Part shown: in pieces, positions 1-8,001 of the stretch
Position numbering within the stretch: position 1 is the first letter of the stretch
Layout: every line of letters begins with the position of its first letter
NCBI RefSeq assembly: GCF_028890115.1
Contig: NZ_JARCJD010000004.1
Location: 1-64,000 of the forward strand
From: Phaeobacter sp. QD34_24
GTDB lineage: Bacteria; Pseudomonadota; Alphaproteobacteria; Rhodobacterales; Rhodobacteraceae
Reading direction: 5' to 3'
DNA length: 64,000 nucleotides
Made by a program: the position numbers and the translations under genes
Notes under the pieces: generated by a model
Database searches by the model: none
What the model saw: only the letters and a program-made list of their open reading frames with translations
What the model was told of the DNA's origin: nothing

Positions 1-98
1 GCGACGTGTCGCAACCCGCTACGACAGGTGCCCAAAGGTCTTCCTGTCAGCCATCGCACTCGCAGCGCTCGTCATTTACTGGCTATGAGTCCTGACCC
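1..98 (+). mobile_element. Right end of an IS5-family-like insertion sequence
   Basis: A reading frame open from base 2 ends at the TGA at 86-88 and encodes 28 residues beginning RRVATRYDRCPKVFLSA and ending in a short hydrophobic stretch. This resembles the C-terminus of IS5-family (IS427-like) transposases, where an ATRYD motif is followed by a hydrophobic tail. The bases after the stop, GAGTCCTGACCCT, look like a terminal inverted repeat, and CTAA at 98-101 fits the YTAR-type target duplication of this family. The rest of the element lies before the window, so intactness cannot be judged. The boundary near 98 is inferred, since the left repeat is not visible. Confidence 0.6.
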
Positions 99-189
99 TA
101 ATGCGCGCCCGCGCTATTCGGAACTAGTCTTCTTCGCCGTGGTTGCATTTCTGCTCCAAGTTGCTTTGATAGTGGCATTATTCATTTGA
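85..189 (+). CDS. Possible small single-span membrane ORF next to IS end
   Basis: The frame encodes about 34 residues from an ATG that lies in the IS terminal sequence. After a charged, proline-containing start there is a strongly hydrophobic segment of about 20 residues, then a TGA. The same frame continues, after TGA and TAG stops, into the gene at 202. It may be a remnant of a gene cut by the IS, with the IS supplying a chance start codon, or it may be non-coding. No family is recognised. Confidence 0.2.
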   Translation: MSPDPNARPRYSELVFFAVVAFLLQVALIVALFI

Positions 190-201
190 TGCTTCTTATA
201 G

Positions 202-534
202 GTGACGAAGTTGGAGCCTCCCAGTTCTGAGAGAGATAGTAACGACAAGGAAGTTGTCGAGCTACGGATATTAATTGCTTCACTTCAGGGGCAACTCAGT
301 AAAACTCCAGGCCGGTTTGAGTATTTTACCACTGTCTTGGGGGTAGTAACTTTGTTGACTGGTGTGTTCGCTACAGCCTTTTTTCTTGTTGTTGACAAAA
401 GCCAAAGGGACTTCGAGGCTCAAGTCATTAGTATCATCGAAGAAAGAGAAAAGGCCCAAGCGGAAGAGTTAAACGACTTGCTCATGATGTTTAAGGATAA
501 AATACCAAGCACTCCGAAGGCGCCGCTTGAGTAA
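202..534 (+). CDS. Hypothetical single-span membrane protein
   Basis: The product is 110 residues. A polar N-terminus with a short heptad-like stretch (about residues 17-33) is followed by one transmembrane segment at about 44-64 and a charged, helical C-terminus rich in Glu and Lys (about 65-100). The start is a GTG directly after an in-frame TAG, so the frame cannot extend upstream, and the ribosome binding site is weak. Base composition is clearly more A+T-rich than the genes that follow, and an IS end lies just upstream, which suggests accessory or acquired DNA. No family is recognised. It could be a truncated relic. Confidence 0.45.
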   Translation: MTKLEPPSSERDSNDKEVVELRILIASLQGQLSKTPGRFEYFTTVLGVVTLLTGVFATAFFLVVDKSQRDFEAQVISIIEEREKAQAEELNDLLMMFKDKIPSTPKAPLE

Positions 535-571
535 CGAGTTTGCGTGATGCTCAGGGCTGGGTCATCTCGAG

Positions 572-2500
572 TTAGGCCCGCTTTTCCCCAATCGTGGCGA
601 TGCCCAGCACCTCCAGCACCTTGGCTTCGATCTGGGGGGCGTTCATGGCGGCCACGTCGTACATGTCCTTGGGGCTGGCCTGATCGATGAAGGTATCGGG
701 CAGCACCATGGACCGGTACTTGAAGCCGCTATCGAACACGCCCTCATCCGCCAAAAGCTGCGCCACATGGCTGCCGAAGCCGCCTACAGCGCCTTCCTCG
801 ATGGTGATCAGCGCCTCGTGATCACTCGCCAGCTGCAAGATCATGTCGCGGTCCAGCGGTTTGGCAAAGCGCGCATCGGCAATCGTCGGCGTGATCCCCT
901 TGGCCGCGAGCGCCTCGGCGGCTTTTTTCACCTCTCCCAGGCGGGTGCCGAAGGACAGGATCGCGACGCGGGCACCTTTCTGGATCATTCGGCCCTTGCC
1001 GATCTCCAGAATTTGCGCCTCTTCGGGCATTTCGACGCCTTCGCCCTCACCACGCGGATAGCGGAAGGCGATGGGGCCGTCGTCATGGGCGGCGGCGGTG
1101 GCGACCATATGCTTCAGCTCGGCCTCGTCGGCGGCGGCCATCACCACCATGCCGGGCAGGTTGGCCATATAGGCGATATCGTAGCTGCCCGCATGGGTGG
1201 CGCCGTCGGCGCCCACCAGACCGGCGCGGTCGATGGCGAAACGCACCGGCAGGCGCTGGATCGCCACGTCATGCACCACCTGGTCATAGCCGCGCTGCAG
1301 GAAGGTGGAATACATGGCGCAGAAGGGCTTCATCCCGCCGGCGGCCAGGGCGGCGGCAAAGGTGACGCCATGCTGTTCGGCAATCCCCACGTCAAAGGTG
1401 CGGGAGGGGTAGCGCTCTGCCATCAGGCCAAGGCCGGTGCCATCGGGCATGGCGGCGGTCACCGCACAGATCTTGTCGTCCTTGGCGGCCAGCTTCACCA
1501 GCTCGTTGCCAAAGACCGAGGTATAGGAGGGCGCGTTGGAGGGCGGCTTGTTCTGCTTGCCGGTCACCACGTCAAAGGTCGCCGTTGCGTGGCCCTTGTC
1601 ATCGGCGCGCTCGGCGGGGGCATAGCCCTTGCCCTTTTTCGTCAGCACATGGATCAGGATCGGACCCGAGGCGCGCGCCTTCACGGTACGCAGCACCGGC
1701 AGAAGCTGGTCCATGTCATGCCCGTCGATGGGGCCGAGATAGGAAAAGCCAAGGGATTCGAACAGGGTGCCGCCCACGGCCATGCCCTTGAGCATGTCCT
1801 TGGCGCGTTTGGCGCCCTCGCGGAAGGGTTCCGGCAGCAGCGATGCGGCGCCCTTGGCGACGGCTTTCAGCTCCTGGAAGGGTTCCTCGGCATAAAGGCG
1901 GCTGAGGTAGGAGGACAGCGCCCCCACCGGCTGGGCGATCGACATTTCGTTGTCGTTGAGGATCACGATCAGGCGCTTGCCCAGGTGGCCCGCGTTGTTC
2001 ATCGCCTCGAAGGCCATGCCGCCGGACATGGCGCCGTCGCCGATCACCGCGATGGCATCGCCCAGACCCTCGGGGATGTTGCCGCCCAGATCGCGCGCCA
2101 CGGAGAACCCAAGGGCCGCACTGATCGAGGTAGAGCTATGGGCGGCGCCAAAGGGATCATAGGGGGATTCGGATCGCTTGGTGAAACCGGACAGGCCGCC
2201 CTTCTTGCGCAGGGTGCGGATACGGTCGCGACGCCCGGTCAGGATCTTGTGCGGATAGCATTGGTGCGAGACATCCCAGATCAGCTTGTCGCGCGGCGTC
2301 TCGAAGACCGCATGCAGCGCCACGGTCAGTTCCACCACACCCAGGCCCGCGCCCAGGTGGCCACCGGTTTCGGAAACGGCAGAGATCGTCTCCTGGCGTA
2401 GCTCGTCTGCAACCTGCACCAGCTGGCGGTCGCTGAGGCCCTTCAGATCTGCCGGGCGGGCGATCTGGTCGAGTAGCGGGGTGTGGGGCCTCTCTGACAT
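572..2500 (-). CDS. dxs: 1-deoxy-D-xylulose-5-phosphate synthase
   Basis: This 642-residue protein condenses pyruvate with glyceraldehyde 3-phosphate, using thiamine diphosphate, in the first step of the MEP isoprenoid pathway. The TPP/Mg motif starts at GDGAMSGG (about 154-161) and continues to NDNEMSI. The central transketolase pyrimidine-binding domain has the motif [15 protein letters not shown], and a C-terminal transketolase domain follows. Length is normal for the family. A strong AGGAGGAG site precedes the ATG. It is the last gene of a co-directional block xseB-ispA-dxs, 41 bases after ispA, so isoprenoid precursor and prenyl synthesis are probably co-transcribed. Confidence 0.97.
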   Translation of the reverse strand: MSERPHTPLLDQIARPADLKGLSDRQLVQVADELRQETISAVSETGGHLGAGLGVVELTVALHAVFETPRDKLIWDVSHQCYPHKILTGRRDRIRTLRKKGGLSGFTKRSESPYDPFGAAHSSTSISAALGFSVARDLGGNIPEGLGDAIAVIGDGAMSGGMAFEAMNNAGHLGKRLIVILNDNEMSIAQPVGALSSYLSRLYAEEPFQELKAVAKGAASLLPEPFREGAKRAKDMLKGMAVGGTLFESLGFSYLGPIDGHDMDQLLPVLRTVKARASGPILIHVLTKKGKGYAPAERADDKGHATATFDVVTGKQNKPPSNAPSYTSVFGNELVKLAAKDDKICAVTAAMPDGTGLGLMAERYPSRTFDVGIAEQHGVTFAAALAAGGMKPFCAMYSTFLQRGYDQVVHDVAIQRLPVRFAIDRAGLVGADGATHAGSYDIAYMANLPGMVVMAAADEAELKHMVATAAAHDDGPIAFRYPRGEGEGVEMPEEAQILEIGKGRMIQKGARVAILSFGTRLGEVKKAAEALAAKGITPTIADARFAKPLDRDMILQLASDHEALITIEEGAVGGFGSHVAQLLADEGVFDSGFKYRSMVLPDTFIDQASPKDMYDVAAMNAPQIEAKVLEVLGIATIGEKRA

Positions 2501-2541
2501 GGCTCCTCCTCAGGAGTGGCGCGGCGGGGGCTGCGCTTTGG

Positions 2542-3426
2542 TTAGCTGTCGCGCGAGATAACGAAGCGCGCGGCGTCCTTCAAGGTTGCGGCCCCCTCTC
2601 CATAGGGGGAAAGCGCGGCGCATGCGGTCTCGCACAACTCTTTTGCGCGGGCTTTTGCCGCCTCCAGTCCCAACAGGGACACGAACGTGGCCTTGCCAGC
2701 GGTTTCATCCTTGCGCAGGGCCTTGCCGACCTTGGCGACGTCACCCTCAATATCCAAGATGTCGTCAGCGATCTGAAAGGCAAGGCCCAAGGCGCTGGCA
2801 TAGGCACGTAAAGCACCTGCATCGGCACCTGCCAGAACGGCGCCGGCGGTGGCGGACCATTCGATCAGGCAGCCGGTCTTGCGGGCCTGAAGCCGGGTGA
2901 TCTCATCCAGGGTGAGCGGGGCGGCGGCGGTTTCGGCGGCGATATCCAGCATCTGCCCGGAGACCATGCCATCCTTGCCGGCCGAGGCGGCCAGCGCCCG
3001 GATCAGTGGCAGGGCATGCACACCCATGTGATCGGAAGAGAGGAGCTCGAAGGCAAAGCTCTGCAGGGCATCCCCGGCGAGCGTCGCGGTGGCCTCGTCC
3101 CATTTTCGGTGCAGGGTGGGCTGGCCCCGGCGCAGATCGTCATCGTCCATGCAGGGCAGGTCGTCATGCACCAGCGAATAGGCATGGATGCATTCGATGG
3201 CCAGTGCCGCATCCAGCGCCGCCGTTTCATCCACCCCGTGCAGGCGGGCGCTTTCCAGCACCAGGAAGCCGCGCAGCATCTTGCCGCCCAGCATGGCATA
3301 GCGCATGGCGTCATGCAGCTGGTCGTCGCCGGTCAGCCTTTTGTGCATATGAGCGGTGATACGGGTCTGCGCGTCCAGAAGCGCAGGTTTGAAGGCCTGC
3401 GCGCCGGTCTTGGTCGTGGCGGTCAT
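2542..3426 (-). CDS. ispA: Farnesyl/geranylgeranyl diphosphate synthase (polyprenyl synthetase)
   Basis: The 294-residue protein belongs to the trans-prenyltransferase family that joins IPP to allylic diphosphates. The first Asp-rich motif lies in VHDDLPCMDDDDLRRG near residue 85-100 and the second in QIADDILDIEGD near 220-230. Both are needed for Mg-diphosphate binding. The ATG at 3426 was chosen because it lies just after the xseB stop codon, whereas the longer frame would overlap xseB. Order xseB-ispA-dxs is typical of alphaproteobacteria. Product chain length (farnesyl versus geranylgeranyl) cannot be fixed from sequence alone. Confidence 0.94.
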   Translation of the reverse strand: MTATTKTGAQAFKPALLDAQTRITAHMHKRLTGDDQLHDAMRYAMLGGKMLRGFLVLESARLHGVDETAALDAALAIECIHAYSLVHDDLPCMDDDDLRRGQPTLHRKWDEATATLAGDALQSFAFELLSSDHMGVHALPLIRALAASAGKDGMVSGQMLDIAAETAAAPLTLDEITRLQARKTGCLIEWSATAGAVLAGADAGALRAYASALGLAFQIADDILDIEGDVAKVGKALRKDETAGKATFVSLLGLEAAKARAKELCETACAALSPYGEGAATLKDAARFVISRDS

Positions 3427-3430
3427 CCCG

Positions 3431-3679
3431 TCAGCCCGCATCCAGCGGCTGGGTGCCTGTCGGAGTGCCACTGGCATCCAGGGTGATGGCGGCGACCTTT
3501 TCCTCGGCGCGCTTCAGCTCGTCCTCGCAGCGTTTCTTCAGGGCCGCACCGCGCTCATACAGCGCGATCGAGTCATCCAGCGCCACGTCGCCGCGCTCCA
3601 GCTGGTCCACCGCGCGCTCCAGCTCGGCCATGGCCTGTTCAAAGCTCATCTCTTCGACGGGGGTCTGGGTCTCACTCAT
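3431..3679 (-). CDS. xseB: Exodeoxyribonuclease VII small subunit
   Basis: The 82-residue protein starts [17 protein letters not shown] and carries the family pattern of an N-terminal helix ([19 protein letters not shown]), the [19 protein letters not shown] helix pair, and a variable tail. It associates with XseA to degrade single-stranded DNA. The inner ATG at 3679 was chosen over a longer frame because residues upstream of it show no family similarity. The stop lies four bases before the ispA start, indicating translational coupling. xseA is not in the window. Confidence 0.93.
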   Translation of the reverse strand: MSETQTPVEEMSFEQAMAELERAVDQLERGDVALDDSIALYERGAALKKRCEDELKRAEEKVAAITLDASGTPTGTQPLDAG

Positions 3680-3854
3680 CTGGCTGCCTTTGTCGATCTT
3701 GCTCTGTCCACATGTCCCGCAAGCCGGTTCAGCTTGGGCGGGCAGGCCGTTCAGAACATATCCAAGACGCAAAGTCGAGGTGATAAGGCCGCGCAAAGGG
3801 GCGATGGATGGCAGATCAAACCGGGATTGGCCTATGCCGGCGAAGGACGCTGAC

Positions 3855-4340
3855 CTAGCCCAGCTCTTCCTGGCACGCGATGGCGGCCTCCAGCCCGACA
3901 TAGGTGCCGCCGAGATCGATGGCCATGACCTCTCCGTACTCATTATAGAGCGTCATCGTGTATTTCTCGGCGATGTCGAACAGGAAACCCGGGTTGGTGA
4001 AATAGATATCCGCGCCGGGCACGCCATTGAGGTAGATGCCGGTGGCCTCGCCGTTGTATTCCTGCCCGTCCAGATCGAAGAGGATCGGATAGGCGGCGCC
4101 TTCCTCGATGGATCCCCAGGCCTCGTTAAAGGCGGTGACATAGCCCGCGCCCGCATTGCGGTCGAAACCGATGCGCACCACCGAACCATCCTGATAGGCG
4201 GCCTGGATCAGGCAGCCATCGCCAAGGCTTGGGTCGATCATCACGTCCCAACCGCCTGCGGTGCCCCATTGTTCCAGGCCCTGTGCCGTTGCCGCCAGCG
4301 GCAGCATCGCGGCAAGTACGGCATATGTGATACGTTTCAT
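3855..4340 (-). CDS. Small secreted protein of unknown function
   Basis: The 161-residue product has a classical signal peptide ([20 protein letters not shown]), so the mature protein probably starts near residue 20. The mature part is acidic and rich in Gly and aromatic residues, with two cysteines, one near the middle (DGCLIQAAY) and one at the C-terminus (AIACQEEL). The inner ATG was chosen because it begins the signal peptide. It is transcribed toward xseB with a 175-base gap, so it may be separate. No family is recognised. A perfect 12-base tandem duplication lies about 65 bases upstream of the start. Confidence 0.75.
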   Translation of the reverse strand: MKRITYAVLAAMLPLAATAQGLEQWGTAGGWDVMIDPSLGDGCLIQAAYQDGSVVRIGFDRNAGAGYVTAFNEAWGSIEEGAAYPILFDLDGQEYNGEATGIYLNGVPGADIYFTNPGFLFDIAEKYTMTLYNEYGEVMAIDLGGTYVGLEAAIACQEELG

Positions 4341-4404
4341 TTGGTTGTCCCTCCCGTTGACCATGGGCACGCTGAGTGTCAGCCGGTGTGTCATCCGGCG
4401 CCCG

Positions 4405-4428
4405 TCTACTTGGTACTCTACTTGGTAC
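4405..4428. repeat. Perfect 12-base tandem duplication TCTACTTGGTAC x2
   Basis: Two adjacent identical copies of TCTACTTGGTAC occupy 4405-4416 and 4417-4428, in the non-coding region upstream of the secreted-protein gene at 4340 and downstream of the petR-like gene. It could be a direct-repeat operator or a recent slippage product. Confidence 0.6.
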
Positions 4429-4542
4429 GTGGTGCAGCCTTGCCAGGCCTGCCTCAAGACAGGGCTGGGCAGCGTCACTGCCTGAGAGGTTAAACGATTT
4501 TGCGCAATCTGCCTTCAGAAAATCCCCGAAGCGATGCTGTGG

Positions 4543-5244
4543 TCAATCCGGCGCCAGCATATAGCCCGCGCCGCGCACGGTTTGCAGGTATTGCGGCTGT
4601 TTGGGATCGGCTTCGATCTTGCGGCGCAGACGGGTGATCTGCACATCCACCGCGCGTTCCTGCGCCTGGCCGCGGTCACGGCCCAGGTCCTCGACCAGCT
4701 TGGCACGGCTGACCGGCTCGCCGGGGCAGGCGGAGAAGATCTTCATCAGCTGGACCTCGGTGCCGGTGAGGCGGATCAGCTCATCGCCCTGCCACATCTC
4801 GCCCCGTTCGATATCATAGCGGATATCGCCAAGATGCAGCACCTTGGGCGCGCTGTCCTCGGCTACCGTATCGGGAATGCGCCGCAGGATCGCGTTAACG
4901 CGCAGCAAGAGTTCCTTGGGTTCGAACGGTTTCGACAGATAGTCGTCGGCGCCTGCCTCAAGCCCGGCAATCCGGTCCGGGGTTTCGCCCTTGGCCGTCA
5001 AGAGCAGGATCGGCGTTGCCATGGTTTCGCGCAAAGAGCGCGTCAGGCTGACGCCATCCTCTCCCGGCATCATCACGTCCATGATGATCAGGTCGAAATC
5101 GAGTCCCGCCAACAGCCGCCGGGCATGGGCGCCGTCGCGGGCTGCGGTGACCAGGAAACCGGCCCGCATCAGGAACTTCTTCAGCAGGCTGCGGATGCGT
5201 TCATCGTCATCGACGATCATCAGATGGGCTTCGGGGCTGCTCAT
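4543..5244 (-). CDS. petR: OmpR-family response regulator, PetR-like
   Basis: The 233-residue protein has an N-terminal receiver domain (about 8-120) with acidic residues in IVDDDE, the phospho-acceptor Asp in LIIMDVMMPGEDG (about 57), and the conserved Lys in LLTAKGE. A C-terminal OmpR-type winged helix (about 140-233) ends VRGAGYML. The start overlaps the stop of the MarR-family gene by four bases. This MarR/OmpR pair matches petP-petR of Rhodobacter capsulatus, described as affecting cytochrome bc1 expression and growth. No histidine kinase is adjacent. The name depends on the pairing, so the family call is firmer than the specific role. Confidence 0.85.
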   Translation of the reverse strand: MSSPEAHLMIVDDDERIRSLLKKFLMRAGFLVTAARDGAHARRLLAGLDFDLIIMDVMMPGEDGVSLTRSLRETMATPILLLTAKGETPDRIAGLEAGADDYLSKPFEPKELLLRVNAILRRIPDTVAEDSAPKVLHLGDIRYDIERGEMWQGDELIRLTGTEVQLMKIFSACPGEPVSRAKLVEDLGRDRGQAQERAVDVQITRLRRKIEADPKQPQYLQTVRGAGYMLAPD

Positions 5245-5753
5245 GATCCGGTTTCCCGCAGTTTGGCATAGGCGCGGCGCATGTCCGGATCCATCATTGC
5301 TTCCAGCACCTTCTTGAACCCCTGCACCGCCTCGGGGCCGGCCTCCTTGTAGGCGGCGCGCATGCGGGCGCGCTGGGCGTCCGACAGGGCTGTTTCCAGG
5401 GCGGTGCCCTTGTCGGCCAGGAACAGGTGACGTTCGCGTTTGTCGGCGGTGCCGATGCGGCTTTCGACCAGCCCGTCCTCGATCAGGGTGCGTAACACGC
5501 GGTTCAGGGACTGTTTGGTCACGCCGAGGATGGTCAGCAGGTTGTTCACCGTGGTGCCCGGCGCCCGGTTGATGAAGTGGATCGCCCGGTGGTGCGCCCG
5601 CCCGTAGGCCATCTCGGCCAGGATCCGGTCGGGATCGGCGGTAAAGCCCCGATAGGCAAAGAACATTGCCTCGATCCCCTGGCGCAGCTGCTCATCGGTC
5701 AGAAATAACAGGCTTTCGCCGCCAAATCCCTGCCCTGATCGCCCTTCCGGCAT
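5241..5753 (-). CDS. petP: MarR-family transcriptional regulator, PetP-like
   Basis: The 170-residue protein has a MarR winged helix-turn-helix in its middle (about 65-120), including NNLLTILGVTKQSLNRVLRT as recognition region and a basic wing around GTADKRERHLFL. N- and C-terminal helices would form the dimer interface. It overlaps petR by ATGA and is divergent from ilvE. In R. capsulatus the homologous pair sits beside petABC; here petABC lies about 37 kb away at 42528-45242. The regulated targets are not evident from sequence. Confidence 0.82.
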   Translation of the reverse strand: MPEGRSGQGFGGESLLFLTDEQLRQGIEAMFFAYRGFTADPDRILAEMAYGRAHHRAIHFINRAPGTTVNNLLTILGVTKQSLNRVLRTLIEDGLVESRIGTADKRERHLFLADKGTALETALSDAQRARMRAAYKEAGPEAVQGFKKVLEAMMDPDMRRAYAKLRETGS

Positions 5754-5827
5754 GGCAGTCCCCCCTAAATGATACTCTTCCGGATGGTGATCCGGCCTGC
5801 TCTCACAGGCAGTTTAAGTCAGCGTTA

Positions 5828-5856
5828 TTGACATTCCAAGGGTGAAGATGTATCGA
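5828..5856 (+). promoter_or_regulatory. Candidate sigma70 promoter for ilvE
   Basis: TTGACA at 5828-5833 is followed after exactly 17 bases by TATCGA at 5851-5856. This places transcription start near 5863 and leaves a leader of about 80 bases before the ilvE ATG. The -35 is a perfect consensus and the -10 is moderate. Confidence 0.4.
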
Positions 5857-5943
5857 ATCGCAGCTTTGGCGCAACAATATGTCCGGTTCGGTCATTTCAG
5901 GCGCAACTTATGAAAATATCGATGGATTTAGGGGAGGTGCGGC

Positions 5944-6810
5944 ATGGCCGGATATGATGACCGTGACGGATTGATCTGGATGGACGGCGAAATGGTCGAA
6001 TGGCGGGATGCCAAGGTGCATATCCTGACCCATGCGATGCATTATGCCTCCTCCGTGTTCGAGGGCGAGCGCGCCTATAACGGCAAGATCTTCAAGAGCC
6101 GCGAACATTCCGAACGTCTGATGGCCTCGGCCAAGGCGCTGGACATGCCGATGCCCTATACCGTGGACGAAATCGAGGCGGCCAAGGAAGAGACCCTGAA
6201 GGCCTCGGGGCTGACCGACGCCTATGTGCGCGCGCTGGTCTGGCGCGGCGCGGGCGAGGACATGGGCGTGGCTTCGGCCAAGAATCCGGTGCGGATGGCG
6301 GTGGCCGTCTGGGGCTGGGGCGCCTATTATGGCGACGCCAAGATGCAGGGCGCCAAGCTGGATATCGCGGAATGGAAACGGCCCAGCCCGGAGACCATCC
6401 CGGTGCACGCCAAGGCGGCGGGTCTTTACATGATCTGCACCATCTCCAAGCACAAGGCAGAGGCCAAGGGCTGCTCGGATGCGCTGTTCATGGATTACCG
6501 CGGCTATGTGGCCGAAGCGACCGGTGCCAATATCTTCTTCGTGAAGGATGGCGAGGTGCATACGCCGAAACCCGATTGCTTCCTCAACGGGATCACCCGG
6601 CAGACCGTGATCGGCATGCTGAAGGAGCGCGGCATCACCGTGCATGAGCGCCACATCCTGCCCGAGGAAATGGAAGGCTTCGAGCAGTGCTGGCTGACCG
6701 GCACCGCCGCCGAGGTGACCCCGGTGGGCGAGATCGGCCCCTACACGTTTGAAGTGGGTCAGATGACCCGCGAGATCGCCGAAGCCTACGAGGCGCTGGT
6801 GCGCAGCTGA
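5944..6810 (+). CDS. ilvE: Branched-chain amino acid aminotransferase
   Basis: The 288-residue class IV PLP aminotransferase interconverts Leu/Ile/Val and their 2-oxo acids. The PLP lysine is the Lys in VHAKAAGLY (about residue 158), and the conserved Glu is in GYVAEATGANIFFV. The substrate loop motif GTAAEVTPVGEI lies near the C-terminus. AGGGGAGG just upstream of the ATG is a good ribosome binding site. It is divergent from petP and followed by a strong terminator, so it is probably monocistronic. Confidence 0.95.
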   Translation: MAGYDDRDGLIWMDGEMVEWRDAKVHILTHAMHYASSVFEGERAYNGKIFKSREHSERLMASAKALDMPMPYTVDEIEAAKEETLKASGLTDAYVRALVWRGAGEDMGVASAKNPVRMAVAVWGWGAYYGDAKMQGAKLDIAEWKRPSPETIPVHAKAAGLYMICTISKHKAEAKGCSDALFMDYRGYVAEATGANIFFVKDGEVHTPKPDCFLNGITRQTVIGMLKERGITVHERHILPEEMEGFEQCWLTGTAAEVTPVGEIGPYTFEVGQMTREIAEAYEALVRS

Positions 6811-6835
6811 TCGCACTGGGCTGTTATCAAGATGC

Positions 6836-6866
6836 AAAAGCGCGGACCGAATGGCCCGCGCTTTTT
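6836..6866 (+). terminator. Rho-independent terminator after ilvE
   Basis: AAAAGCGCGG (6836-6845) pairs with CCGCGCTTTT (6856-6865) across a 10-base loop, with T-runs at the right and A-runs at the left. It can therefore serve both ilvE (plus) and ohr (minus), which converge here. Confidence 0.85.
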
Positions 6867-6910
6867 CAGTTTCAGCACCTGCGGTGCCGGGAGTGCCTTG
6901 TGGAAGGCGA

Positions 6911-7339
6911 TCAGACCACCTCGGTGGTGACTTCGATATTGCCACGGGTGGCATTGGAGTAGGGGCAGATGGCGTGGCCCGCATCGGCGATGCGCTGCAC
7001 CTCAGCCTTGTCGACGCCGGGCATGGAGACTTTCAGCTTCACCTCAAGGCCAAAGCCGCCGCTCTCGCTGGGGCCGATCCCGACCTCTGCATCGACCGAG
7101 ACATCGTCGGGAACCTTGGCCAGGGTCGCATCCTGGGTGGTGGCGAATTTCATCGCGCCGATATAGCAGGCGGCATAGCCCGCGGCGAACAGTTGCTCGG
7201 GGTTGCTGCCCTTGCCGCCGCCGCCCATTTCCTTTGGCGGATCCAGGTCCAGGGTGACCTCGCTGCCGTGGATGCTGGCCTTGCCGTCGCGCCCGCCGGT
7301 TGCGGTGGCGCCTGCGGTGTAGATTGCGTTGATGGACAT
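6911..7339 (-). CDS. ohr: Organic hydroperoxide resistance protein (peroxiredoxin-like Ohr)
   Basis: The 142-residue OsmC/Ohr-fold thiol peroxidase reduces organic hydroperoxides in the cytoplasm. The peroxidatic Cys is C58 in FAAGYAACYIGA and the resolving Cys is C125 in AICPYSNATRG. Both sit in the expected family motifs. It is divergent from a MarR-type OhrR, the usual arrangement, and the 111-base space between them contains two copies of a 9-base core that probably bind OhrR. Confidence 0.96.
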   Translation of the reverse strand: MSINAIYTAGATATGGRDGKASIHGSEVTLDLDPPKEMGGGGKGSNPEQLFAAGYAACYIGAMKFATTQDATLAKVPDDVSVDAEVGIGPSESGGFGLEVKLKVSMPGVDKAEVQRIADAGHAICPYSNATRGNIEVTTEVV

Positions 7340-7369
7340 CTCGTCTCCTTGTTGACTCGCGCGTTTTTA

Positions 7370-7436
7370 TATCGTGCGCGATAGAAATAGCAGGCCGATC
7401 CCGAAAATCAAGCGCTTGCGATTAAAGCGTGCGCGA
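7370..7436. promoter_or_regulatory. Candidate OhrR operators between ohr and ohrR
   Basis: TATCG-TGCG-CGATA at 7370-7383 is a dyad with perfect 5-base arms. Its core CGTGCGCGA (7373-7381) recurs at 7428-7436, just before ohrR, embedded in similar A/T flanks. Two copies between divergently transcribed ohr and ohrR fit control of ohr plus autoregulation. OhrR binding is inferred. Confidence 0.55.
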
Positions 7437-7450
7437 CATAAACCCACCTC

Positions 7451-7882
7451 ATGACCTCTGCGCTGACAATCGACGATCTGCTGTGTTTTTCGCTCTACTC
7501 GGCGAACCACGCGCTGACGCGGCTGTATCGCCCGTTGTTGGAGCCCTTGGGGCTGACCTACCCGCAATACCTGGTGCTGGTGGCCCTGTGGGAGCAGGAC
7601 GCGCAAAAGGTCAGCGATCTGGGCAAGCGGCTGGATCTTGAGACCAACACGCTGACGCCTTTGCTGAAACGGATGGAGAGCGCGGGCTACCTCAGCCGTC
7701 GGCGCAACCCGCAGGATGAGCGCAGCCTGATCGTGTCACTTACCGACAAGGGGGCGGGGCTCAAGGGCGAGGCGCGCCATATCTCTACCTGCGTGATCGA
7801 GGCAATGGGCGGGGACCTGGAAGAGCTGATCGAGCTGCGCGATCGGGTCAATGCCCTGCGCGCGCGGATCGACCAGGCCTGA
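7451..7882 (+). CDS. ohrR: MarR-family peroxide-sensing repressor OhrR
   Basis: The 143-residue MarR-type regulator represses ohr until its reactive cysteine is oxidised. The sensing Cys is C12 in DDLLCFSLYSANHA, the position expected for OhrR. A second Cys, C114 in HISTCVIEAMG, suggests the two-cysteine disulfide mechanism known from Xanthomonas OhrR rather than the one-cysteine Bacillus type. The winged helix covers about 50-100 (VSDLGKRLDLETNTLTPLLK, wing RRRNPQDERS). Divergence from ohr supports the assignment. Confidence 0.93.
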   Translation: MTSALTIDDLLCFSLYSANHALTRLYRPLLEPLGLTYPQYLVLVALWEQDAQKVSDLGKRLDLETNTLTPLLKRMESAGYLSRRRNPQDERSLIVSLTDKGAGLKGEARHISTCVIEAMGGDLEELIELRDRVNALRARIDQA

Positions 7883-8001
7883 GCGCAAGCCGCCGGTCTT
7901 CACAAAACATTTTCCAAAGTTTCATTTTGATCCCGTGGTACTTTTACATTCCCGGGGTCTGTCTGGCGCCACCTATCCAATTGCAACAGACAGGGTTTGT
8001 C

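Noticed and set aside
767-2401. Long plus-strand frame antisense to dxs
   Set aside because: dxs is complete and canonical on the minus strand; the antisense product has no recognisable features.
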